From Belliella aquatica (GTDB taxonomy: Bacteria; Bacteroidota; Bacteroidia; Cytophagales; Cyclobacteriaceae): a stretch of 64,000 bases of DNA. Within the stretch, counting starts at the first letter, position 1. Each line of letters opens with the position of its first letter. The stretch is from positions 352,523-416,522 of the forward strand of contig NZ_BMFD01000001.1 of NCBI RefSeq assembly GCF_014637795.1, given 5' to 3'. A model generated the notes under the pieces. It was not told the origin of the DNA. It did no database searches and saw only the letters and a program-made list of their open reading frames with translations. Below are positions 54,553-64,000 of this stretch, piece by piece. The position numbers and the translations under genes were made by a program.

Positions 54553-56454
54553 ATGATCAACTTTAAGAATCTTCTTTTCGGTATTCTTTGTACCTGTGCA
54601 TTGACTTTGAACTCTTGCTCTGAGCCGGTCAAGACAGAAGCTTATTTATTTGCCTACTTTATTGGCAATGGTCCAGGTCAAGAAGCTGTTCATTATGCAA
54701 TCAGCGATGATGGATTCAATTACCGTGCTTTGAATAACTACCTTCCTATCATTGACAACGATATCATCAGCAAGCAAGGAGGCGTTCGTAATCCACATAT
54801 TCTAAGATCCGATGATGGCAAGACTTTCTTTATGATCTTGACAGATCTTTATGTACCAAATGACGGCTGGACAAATGAAAGTATGATCTTGTTGAAATCA
54901 GATGATTTGGTCAATTGGACTCACAGCAATATTCACATTCCTACGGTTTTTCCTGAGAAATTCGGTGAAGTAAGGAGAGTTTGGGCGCCACAGACGATTT
55001 ATGATTCCAAAGCTGGAAAATATATGATTTATTGGTCCATGCAGTTTGAAGGGGAAGCAGATATCATCTATTATGCTTATGCAAACAGTGATTTTACGGC
55101 TTTGGAAACTGAGCCACAGCAACTTTTTTTCCACCCGGAAGGAAAATCTTGTATCGATGGAGACATCATATTTCATGAAGGGAAATACCATTTATTTTTC
55201 AAAACAGAAGGACATGGCAATGGTCTCAAAAAGGCAGTTTCCGATAAGTTGACTGAAGGTTATGAGATGCAGGACAAATACCTTCAGCAGACAAAAGAGG
55301 CTGTCGAAGGATCAGGGATTTTCAAACTGAATGATTCAGAGAAATTCATCCTCATGTATGATGTATATATGAAGGGCTCCTATCAGTTTACCGAAAGCAC
55401 GGACTTGGAAAATTTCACCGTAATCGATGAGCAGATCAGTATGGATTTCCATCCTAGACATGGTTCTGTGCTTCCTATCAGTTTGGAAGAAAAGGAAAGA
55501 TTGATCAAGGAATTTGGCTATGCCGACGAGGTAGCTTCTGGTAATCCTGTTTTGAAAGGTTACTATGCTGATCCAGAAATCATCTATTCTGAAAAAGAGC
55601 AGAAATACTTCCTTTATCCTACAAGTGATGGATACGATGGCTGGTCTGGAACCTATTTCAAGACATTTTCTTCAGAAAATCTTCGCGATTGGAAGGAAGA
55701 AGCAGTGATTTTGGATTTGAAGAAGGATGTATCCTGGAGTGACAGGAATGCTTGGGCACCGACCATGCTGGAAGTCAAAAAAGAAGACGGATATGAATAT
55801 TTCTACTATTTCACAGCTAGTCAAAGAATAGGTGTTGCAACTTCCGATAGCCCATCTGGACCTTTTACAGATTCAGGTAAGCCATTAATTGATTTCAAAC
55901 CTAACGGTGTTTCCGGCGGACAAGAAATCGACCCAGATATTTTCAAAGATCCACAGTCAGACATCACTTACCTCTATTGGGGCAATGGCTATTTGGCGGC
56001 AGTTCCCTTGAATGACGATTTGAAGAGTTTTGACAAGAAAAAAATCACCTTGATGACTCCTGATCAGACCTTTAGGGAAGGTGTGGAGGTGTTTTTTAGA
56101 AATGGGAAATACTACTTTCTGTGGTCAGAAGATGATACCAGATCAGAAAACTATCGGGTGAGATATGCTATCTCAGATAGTCCAGTCGGCCCTTTGGAAA
56201 TCCCTGAAAACAACCTGATTTTAAGCAAAAACCCAAAGTTGGGAATCTATGGAACTGGCCACAACTCAGTGATCAATGTCAAGGATACCGATGACTGGAT
56301 GATTGTCTATCACCGCTTCAAGAGGCCTGAAGGAATCAGAATGGGTCAATCAGCAGGTTTCAATAGAGAAGTGTGTATAGATAAAATGGAGTTTGACGAA
56401 AATGGATATATCCTAAAAGTAGAACCTACACTTGATGGTGTGGTGTTAGACTAG
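54553..56454 (+). CDS. Two-domain GH43 protein with altered first-domain base
   Basis: 633 residues, lipobox LTLNSCSEP (Cys about 22). Domain 1 (about 28-325) resembles the single GH43 at 3972: GGVRNPHIL, WAPQTIYDSKAGKYMIYW, CIDGDIIF (Asp202), and VEGSGIF (Glu252). The position expected for the catalytic base reads Asn80 (RNPHI) where Asp is usual, so this half may not be hydrolytic. Domain 2 (about 334-633) has base Asp340 in YYADPEI, Asp460 in QEIDPDIF and acid candidates Glu509/Glu512 in REGVEVF, and is like the GH43_34/24 exo-beta-galactosidases. The fusion would suit trimming of beta-1,3-galactan or arabinan branches. It is the last gene of the run from GH105, and an A/T-rich gap follows. 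Confidence 0.83.
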   Translation: MINFKNLLFGILCTCALTLNSCSEPVKTEAYLFAYFIGNGPGQEAVHYAISDDGFNYRALNNYLPIIDNDIISKQGGVRNPHILRSDDGKTFFMILTDLYVPNDGWTNESMILLKSDDLVNWTHSNIHIPTVFPEKFGEVRRVWAPQTIYDSKAGKYMIYWSMQFEGEADIIYYAYANSDFTALETEPQQLFFHPEGKSCIDGDIIFHEGKYHLFFKTEGHGNGLKKAVSDKLTEGYEMQDKYLQQTKEAVEGSGIFKLNDSEKFILMYDVYMKGSYQFTESTDLENFTVIDEQISMDFHPRHGSVLPISLEEKERLIKEFGYADEVASGNPVLKGYYADPEIIYSEKEQKYFLYPTSDGYDGWSGTYFKTFSSENLRDWKEEAVILDLKKDVSWSDRNAWAPTMLEVKKEDGYEYFYYFTASQRIGVATSDSPSGPFTDSGKPLIDFKPNGVSGGQEIDPDIFKDPQSDITYLYWGNGYLAAVPLNDDLKSFDKKKITLMTPDQTFREGVEVFFRNGKYYFLWSEDDTRSENYRVRYAISDSPVGPLEIPENNLILSKNPKLGIYGTGHNSVINVKDTDDWMIVYHRFKRPEGIRMGQSAGFNREVCIDKMEFDENGYILKVEPTLDGVVLD

Positions 56455-56537
56455 TTAATATAAAAATATCTTGAGGGCAAATATTTCAAAAAAGCAAAAA
56501 ATCGAATTATTTGCTCCCATTTATCATGTTTGGCAAA

Positions 56538-56572
56538 ACAGGAGGTTTTTTTTAATTAATGATCAAATTTTG
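56538..56572 (+). promoter_or_regulatory. Shared PUL promoter block: ACAGGA-N21-AAATTTTG
   Basis: ACAGGA (56538-56543), 21 nt, AAATTTTG (56565-56572), one mismatch to TAnnTTTG. An inverted copy, cctcctgtttt (56611-56621), faces aaaacaggagg (56535-56545) about 65 nt away. Confidence 0.5.
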
Positions 56573-56626
56573 GAATCAAAATACTCTTAACAATCAAGTG
56601 TGATGTTACTCCTCCTGTTTTCTTGA

Positions 56627-59758
<3,132 letters not shown>

Positions 59759-59795
59759 TTATCAGACATAGTTTATAGAGTTATTGAAAGTTATA

Positions 59796-59831
59796 AAACC
59801 CTTCCCGCATCAATGTAGGAAGGGTTTTTCT
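59796..59831 (+). terminator. Rho-independent terminator closing the carbohydrate region
   Basis: Perfect 10-bp stem aaacccttcc/ggaagggttt, 12-nt loop, T5. Everything after it is of unrelated function. Confidence 0.88.
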
Positions 59832-59903
59832 CTTATTAATTTTTGAGATATCAGCTGATATTAGATTCACATTGATTTATAATCAAACCATAAATATATC
59901 AAA

Positions 59904-59958
59904 ATTGATTTGGTTTCAAATCAAAATGTATTTATTTTTGATTTGAAACCAAATCAAT
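59904..59958. repeat. Perfect 23-bp inverted repeat at the ATPase promoter
   Basis: Left arm 59904-59926 and right arm 59936-59958 are exact reverse complements, separated by 9 nt; core is ttgatttggtttcaaatc. The right arm ends 4 nt before the ATG at 59963. The element thus covers promoter, leader and ribosome-binding region, so it may be an operator for a dimeric regulator, a transcript hairpin controlling translation, or a target-site-like end of a mobile gene. Confidence 0.85.
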
Positions 59959-59962
59959 CTAT

Positions 59963-61165
59963 ATGGAAGAGTTATTGAAGTATCAGGGGAATTTATTAAA
60001 AAATTTCCAAAGCAGCTGGTATAGATACTTGTTTAAAGATTTGCTAGTACAGGAAAGGCTCCTAGGAATTAAAGGTTTGAGAGGTGTTGGTAAAACCACT
60101 CTTTTGTTACAGCATTTGAAGGAAATTTTAGATCAGGGTGAAAAAGGATTATATGTAACAGCTGAACATCCTTATTTCTATAATCAAACTTTATTTGAAC
60201 TCGCATCTCTCTGGTATAGCTATGGGGGAAAGGTTTTGTTGGTGGATGAAATTCATAAATATCCTGATTGGTCTAGAGAGCTCAAATTAATTTATGATGG
60301 ATTTCCTGAATTGAGGATAATATTTACCAGTTCGTCAGCATTGGATCTTTATCGGGGGGAAGCAGACCTTAGTAGAAGATTGGAAACTCAAATTTTGCAT
60401 GGACTATCTTTCAGAGAGTACCTTTCTTTGTATCATCAAATTTCTCTTGAACCAATAGATTTTCAAGACATTATTGAAAACACGTTGCGTATTTCAGATG
60501 GACTTATAAAAAAAATTGGTGTACCAGTATTGCCCCTATTCAAAGAGTATCTTCAAGCAGGTTATTTTCCCTTTACCAAAGAGCTGAAGGCTGAAAGAAT
60601 TCCTCAAAGGTTGATCCAAATAATCAACACCGTCCTAGAAAGTGACCTTTCTGCCATCCAGGGCTACAGTGCATCCAATGTCATTAAAATCAAGCAACTT
60701 CTTGGAGTGATAGCTGAAAGTGTTCCTTTTGAGCCTAACATTTCAAAAATTGCAGAGAAAATGCATCTTGGAAGACAAACTGTAAATATTTACATCAAGC
60801 ATCTAGAAGATGCAAAAATTTTGAATCTACTCTATGAACAAGTTAAGGGGATTAGCCAATTGCAAAAACCAGGGAAAATTTATTTTGAAAACTCCAATTT
60901 TCTTTTCTCTTTGCAAATGAATCCTTCTTCTGGGACAGTTCGAGAAACCTTCTTTATGAATCAACTCAGAAATAGTGGACGCCTTATAAGTCTTAGTAAA
61001 AAAGGGGACTTTCTGGTTGATGAAAAATATACCTTTGAAATTGGTGGAAGGAATAAAGATAAATCACAAATCAAAAATGTAGAAAACTCATTTTTGGCTT
61101 TAGATGATCTTGAGTATGGAATTGGAAGTAAAATACCTTTGTGGTTATTTGGGTTTTTGTATTAG
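59963..61165 (+). CDS. AAA+ ATPase with C-terminal DUF4143 domain
   Basis: 400 residues, no signal. Walker A GLRGVGKTTLLLQ with Lys44, Walker B KVLLVDEIHKYPDW with Asp95/Glu96, sensor-like IIFTSSSALDLYRG (about 115-128), LSRRLETQILHGLSFREYL, and the DUF4143 part with a winged-helix-like segment (ISKIAEKMHLGRQTVNIYIKHLEDAKIL, about 270) and the end EIGGRNKDKSQIKN...LDDLEYGIG, which recalls a PD-(D/E)XK-like fold remnant. The family is widespread in Bacteroidota and archaea, often multi-copy; its function is unknown. Its 3' end overlaps recX by 4 nt on the opposite strand. The hairpin before its start suggests autonomous regulation. Confidence 0.88.
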   Translation: MEELLKYQGNLLKNFQSSWYRYLFKDLLVQERLLGIKGLRGVGKTTLLLQHLKEILDQGEKGLYVTAEHPYFYNQTLFELASLWYSYGGKVLLVDEIHKYPDWSRELKLIYDGFPELRIIFTSSSALDLYRGEADLSRRLETQILHGLSFREYLSLYHQISLEPIDFQDIIENTLRISDGLIKKIGVPVLPLFKEYLQAGYFPFTKELKAERIPQRLIQIINTVLESDLSAIQGYSASNVIKIKQLLGVIAESVPFEPNISKIAEKMHLGRQTVNIYIKHLEDAKILNLLYEQVKGISQLQKPGKIYFENSNFLFSLQMNPSSGTVRETFFMNQLRNSGRLISLSKKGDFLVDEKYTFEIGGRNKDKSQIKNVENSFLALDDLEYGIGSKIPLWLFGFLY

Positions 61166-61665
61166 CTATCAATCACATCCATGGCCTCCAGAATCAAATC
61201 CATTTCAAATCCCCTAGACATCAAATACTGCTGCACTTTGTATTTCTTTTTGAATGGGTCTGTTTCTTTGGTCAAAGCCCATTTTCTTTCCGCAACATGA
61301 CAGAGTATTTTGAAATATTCCTCGGGATCGATCTCTTTCATTCCTGATTTGATACAGTTTGGACTTACACCTTTGAATTTTAACTCTTGCAAAATTTTAT
61401 TTCTGCCCCATTTTTTCAAGCGATATCTTCCACGTGTAAAGGACTGTGCAAAGCGCTCTTCATTCAAAAAATTCTCACTAATCATCTCCGAAATCAACTC
61501 CTCGGCCTGCTCACCATAGATTCCCTTTTCATGAAGCTTGGTCCTAACCTCCTTTTGGCAGCGATCCTGATAGGCACAATATGATGCGATTTTCAGCTTT
61601 GCTTCTTCCAAGCTCCAGTATTTTTTGGGCTGTTCGGCACCATATTCTTTTCGTGGGTAGGACAT
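61162..61665 (-). CDS. recX: Regulatory protein RecX
   Basis: The ATG at 61665 gives 167 residues (MSYPRKEYGAEQPKKYWSLEEAKLK); an upstream in-frame ATG at 61881 would add 72 residues lying within tpiA on the other strand. RecX three-helix repeats are visible: AKLKIASYCAYQDRCQKEVRTKL, AEELISEMISENFLNEERFAQSFTRGRYRLKKWGRNKI and LKFKGVSPNCIKSGM. RecX binds RecA filaments and limits their growth. There is no recA in view. It is divergent from tpiA with 72 nt between starts. Confidence 0.9.
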   Translation of the reverse strand: MSYPRKEYGAEQPKKYWSLEEAKLKIASYCAYQDRCQKEVRTKLHEKGIYGEQAEELISEMISENFLNEERFAQSFTRGRYRLKKWGRNKILQELKFKGVSPNCIKSGMKEIDPEEYFKILCHVAERKWALTKETDPFKKKYKVQQYLMSRGFEMDLILEAMDVIDS

Positions 61666-61737
61666 TTTGTGTAATTTTATAACAAAGTAACGGCTTACGT
61701 TATTTTTATCAAATCTATTTACCAAACCTTTAGAACT

Positions 61738-62499
61738 ATGCGTAAGAAAATTGTAGCAGGAAACTGGAAAATGAATCTCACTTTTGAAGAAGGTCAGAAG
61801 CTGACCACTGAGATTGTCAATATGTACAAAGATGAAAATATCAAAGATGTAACTGTGGTTTTGAACCCGCCTTTTGTTCATCTTTTTTCTGTCAAAAAAT
61901 TAGTAGGGAATACTCCAAACCTATTTTTAGGAGGACAAAACTGTTCTGATAAGGCTTCTGGAGCATTTACAGGAGAAACATCAGCTACTATGTTGAAGTC
62001 TTTTGGAGCCGAGTATGTGATCATTGGTCACAGTGAAAGAAGAGAGTATTTCAAAGAAAGCAATGAACTCCTTACTGCTAAAGTAAAACAAGCATTGGAA
62101 AATGGCTTGACACCAATATTCTGCTGTGGCGAGCCTTTGGAAATCAGAGAAGCTGGTACGCACGAAGATTATGTGAAAAACCAATTGACAGAAAGCCTTT
62201 TTGGCTTGAGTGAAGAGGATTTTGCAAAAATAGTGATCGCTTATGAGCCGATTTGGGCTATTGGTACAGGAAAAACTGCGTCTTCAGACCAAGCGCAAGA
62301 AATGCACAAAGCACTCCGAGATCATTTGGCAAGTAAATATGGGCAAGAAGCTGCTGACAATACATCGATCCTTTATGGTGGTAGCTGTAACCCAGCAAAT
62401 GCCAAAGACATTTTCTCAAAAGCCGATGTAGATGGTGGTTTGATCGGTGGTGCTTCTTTGAAGTCACGTGACTTTATGGATATTATTAATTCATTCTAA
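61738..62499 (+). CDS. tpiA: Triose-phosphate isomerase
   Basis: 253 residues, the standard length. Catalytic and binding motifs: GNWKMN with Lys11, IIGHSERREYF with His98, YEPIWAIGTGKTAS with the catalytic Glu near 170 followed by the mobile loop, and GGSCNPANAKD and GGLIGGASL phosphate-binding segments. It interconverts dihydroxyacetone phosphate and glyceraldehyde 3-phosphate in the cytoplasm and is a housekeeping glycolytic enzyme, not part of the polysaccharide locus. An elaborate hairpin at 62503 ends the transcript or lies between it and prmA. Confidence 0.98.
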   Translation: MRKKIVAGNWKMNLTFEEGQKLTTEIVNMYKDENIKDVTVVLNPPFVHLFSVKKLVGNTPNLFLGGQNCSDKASGAFTGETSATMLKSFGAEYVIIGHSERREYFKESNELLTAKVKQALENGLTPIFCCGEPLEIREAGTHEDYVKNQLTESLFGLSEEDFAKIVIAYEPIWAIGTGKTASSDQAQEMHKALRDHLASKYGQEAADNTSILYGGSCNPANAKDIFSKADVDGGLIGGASLKSRDFMDIINSF

Positions 62500-62502
62500 A
62501 AT

Positions 62503-62553
62503 GTCAACGGTCAACGGACGATAGCATCAGTCGTCTGTTGACAGTTGACTTTT
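62503..62553 (+). terminator. Heptamer-built hairpin terminator after tpiA
   Basis: Arms 62503-62521 and 62531-62549 pair over 19 bp with two mismatches (gtcaacg repeated, then gacga), 9-nt loop, then T4. Each arm is itself a 7-nt direct repeat, so the hairpin looks built from gtcaacg heptamers. Confidence 0.75.
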
Positions 62554-62586
62554 CAATCACTTTTTTTTACAAATTTCTATCAATTT

Positions 62587-63329
62587 ATGCAGTATTTAGA
62601 GTTTAAAATTAATTGTAAAGAAGATTTTCGTGAAATCCTCATAGCTGAACTGGCAGAGGTGGGTTTCGATTCTTTTTTGGAAACTGATACAGGACTCGAT
62701 GCCTATATCGAAGAAAAATCTTTTCAGCGTGAAAGTTTTCAGGAAGTAGTGAATCGCTACCAAAGCTCAGCTGATTTGGAAGTTGTCGAAGGAGTGATGG
62801 AAAAAGTCAACTGGAATGAAGAATGGGAAAAGCACTATGACCCGATAGCAGTTGGTGAGGAAGTCTATGTGAGAGCTTCTTTTCATACTGCAAAGGCTGA
62901 GTTTAAGCATGAAATCTTGATCAATCCAAAAATGTCATTTGGTACAGGGCACCATGCGACTACTTTTTTGATGTTGTCACATCAGCTGACGATTGATCAT
63001 CAAGGCAAGAGAGTGATTGATATAGGAGCGGGAACAGGGATTTTGGCCATCATGGCCCACAAGCTGTCAAGATGGGTTTGGGAACAGTTCGTGAAGTTGC
63101 ACCTCAAGGCACTTTCGATATTGTTTTGGCCAATATCAATAAAAATGTACTTTTAGACGAACTAGAAATTTATGCTTCATTAGTCAAAAAGCAAGGCAAT
63201 TTGCTCCTTAGTGGTTTTTACACACACGATATTGAGGATATTCACGAAAAGGCAAAATCCGTTGGGTTCAAACTTCTAAGCCAGAAAGACAAAGACAATT
63301 GGGCAGCTTTAATTTTCGAAAAAATATGA
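62587..63329 (+). pseudogene. prmA: Broken prmA (ribosomal protein L11 methyltransferase)
   Basis: The ATG at 62587 reads MQYLEFKINCKEDFREILIAEL, a standard Bacteroidota PrmA start, and continues through FGTGHHATTFLML and the SAM motif I VIDIGAGTGILAIMAHKL to about 63066. There the frame is lost; the next recognisable part, VKMGLGTVREVAPQGTFDIVLANINKNVLL, resumes in another frame from 63066. Between HKL and VKMG an intact homologue has about 30-35 residues (post-motif I acidic SAM-ribose loop). So the lesion is a deletion of roughly 90-110 nt that is not a multiple of three, rather than a simple slip. Product would lack a functional SAM site. An assembly or sequencing error is possible. Confidence 0.85.
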
Positions 63330-63511
63330 CAGAACTAATCATTTATGCAGTTGTGTTTTTATTACTGATCGGACATGCAATGATGGCCGGTAAAATGTAT
63401 CGAACCGTTCATGAAGACACAAAGCTTACATTCAAAGAAAAGAACGACTGGAAATTAAAGGCGCTGATTTTCCCTATTTATTTTTGGGGAAAATATAAAG
63501 AAAGTAGATAG
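63326..63511 (+). CDS. Small single-pass membrane protein
   Basis: The ATG at 63326 overlaps the last codon of prmA (ATGA), giving 61 residues: hydrophobic segment about 4-22 (IIYAVVFLLLIGHAMMAG), then a charged tail and a second short hydrophobic part (ALIFPIYFW). No family recognised. The ATGA overlap suggests translation coupled to prmA, which would be disturbed by the prmA lesion. Likely real because of this overlap and because the next gene ends just 2 nt away on the other strand. Confidence 0.6.
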   Translation: MTELIIYAVVFLLLIGHAMMAGKMYRTVHEDTKLTFKEKNDWKLKALIFPIYFWGKYKESR

Positions 63512-63513
63512 GG

Positions 63514-64000
63514 TTACTCCAAATTCTGCCTCATCAAGCGCTTTCTGTAGGCATTAAAAATTCTAGACTTGGAGATAAAGCCCAAATAGATACCATCTTC
63601 TACTACAGGTAAATTCCATGCGCCTGACTTTTCAAACTTGTCCATGACTTTTTGCATGTTTTCGTCAGGAAAAATTATCTCTGGAGGACTATGCATCAGC
63701 TGTTGGACTTTGATGTCTTTTTGTTTGTTTTCATCAAACATAATGTCCCGAATATCATCCAAAGTAATGATTCCATTGAGTTCTCCATCTTCGTTTACGA
63801 CAGGAAAAATATTCCTTTTAGAAAGTCTTACAAGTTTGCACAGATCACCCAAACTTGCTTTGGGATCGATAGGTAGTAAGTCTCTTTCCATGACTTTTTT
63901 GATATTGATATTATCCAAGACTTCTTCGTCTTTGGATTCAGTCAGGTAGCGCCCTGTATCTTTGAGTTGCTTCACATATAAAGAATCCTTATCAAAGTAT
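63514..64000 (-). CDS. C-terminal CBS-domain region of a ClC-type chloride channel (partial)
   Basis: The frame is open from the stop at 63514 to the window edge (162 codons), reading YFDKDSLYVKQLKDTGRYL before the apparent GTG at 63975, so the true start is outside. Two CBS repeats: IKKVMERDLLPIDPKASLG...RLSKRNIFPVVNEDGELNGIITLDDI and VQQLMHSPPEIIFPDENMQ...WNLPVVEDGIYLGFISKSRI. This arrangement is typical of the tail of Bacteroidota ClC family channels, where CBS pairs bind adenine nucleotides and gate transport. A stand-alone CBS protein is the alternative, but the open upstream frame makes a longer protein more likely. Confidence 0.75.
   Translation of the reverse strand, partial: YFDKDSLYVKQLKDTGRYLTESKDEEVLDNINIKKVMERDLLPIDPKASLGDLCKLVRLSKRNIFPVVNEDGELNGIITLDDIRDIMFDENKQKDIKVQQLMHSPPEIIFPDENMQKVMDKFEKSGAWNLPVVEDGIYLGFISKSRIFNAYRKRLMRQNLE

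Noticed and set aside
61666-61881. Extended recX reading frame from an upstream ATG at 61881
   Set aside because: The extra 72 residues lie over tpiA on the other strand and do not resemble RecX; MSYPRKEYG at 61665 is the natural start.
62545-62586. Earlier ATG of prmA at 62545
   Set aside because: It lies in the tpiA hairpin and adds 14 atypical residues; MQYLEFKIN at 62587 matches the family start.
63060-63075. Programmed ribosomal frameshift in prmA
   Set aside because: No slippery heptamer or following structure is seen, and about 30 expected residues are missing, which a shift cannot restore.

Overview
The window comes from a low-GC Bacteroidota chromosome, most likely order Cytophagales and plausibly a Cyclobacteriaceae-type marine or freshwater polysaccharide degrader. 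The evidence is three SusC/SusD pairs, many SPII lipoproteins, TAnnTTTG-type -7 boxes, A-rich translation starts, and an almost unbroken run of pectin and arabinogalactan enzymes. Genus is not resolvable from the sequence alone.

Layout. (1) 1-4916, minus strand: GH43-like lipoprotein, GH2, L-rhamnose mutarotase and a GH106 alpha-L-rhamnosidase cut by the window edge. (2) 5168-9170, plus: GH105, DUF4861, oligogalacturonate-lyase-like propeller. (3) 9611-24871, plus: an unusual seven-gene uptake operon FAS1 / SusC / SusD / FAS1 / FAS1 / SusC / SusD. (4) 24981-34669, plus: PL11, beta-helix protein, PL11, DUF6250 and a Tat-exported PL26-like exo-lyase. These are separated by intergenic heptamer arrays and REP-like palindromes. 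(5) 34670-36419: group II intron 3' remnant, HigB/HigA-like toxin-antitoxin, DinB-like protein. (6) 36669-41856: KduD/gluconate-5-dehydrogenase-like SDR (minus), GH115 (plus), tandem CE12 esterase (minus). (7) 42182-59758, plus: SusC, SusD, GH105, CE12, DUF2264, BNR_4 propeller, GH88, double GH43, GH2. (8) 59963-64000: AAA/DUF4143 ATPase behind a 55-bp hairpin, recX, tpiA, a broken prmA, a small membrane protein and the CBS tail of a ClC-type channel.

How it works together. The left two thirds fit rhamnogalacturonan-I: CE12 deacetylates, PL11 cuts internally, PL26 and GH105 trim lyase products, GH106 releases rhamnose, RhaM mutarotates it, GH2/GH43 remove galactose/arabinose side chains, and the SDR may feed the ketodeoxygluconate route. 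The right third (GH115, DUF2264, BNR_4, GH88, GH43, GH2) fits an acidic, glucuronate- and rhamnose-capped arabinogalactan. The two substrates occur together in pectin.

The most striking non-coding observations are: (a) a shared promoter block, ACAGGA (TCAGGA once) followed after 21-22 nt by a TAnnTTT(C/G)-like -7 box, upstream of eight carbohydrate units on both strands; (b) four arrays of strictly 7-nt-periodic NNRAGAN repeats, three starting at or next to a stop codon; (c) a perfect 23-bp inverted repeat abutting the ATPase start; (d) an internal deletion plus frameshift in prmA. No regulator, sensor or sigma/anti-sigma gene is present in the window.
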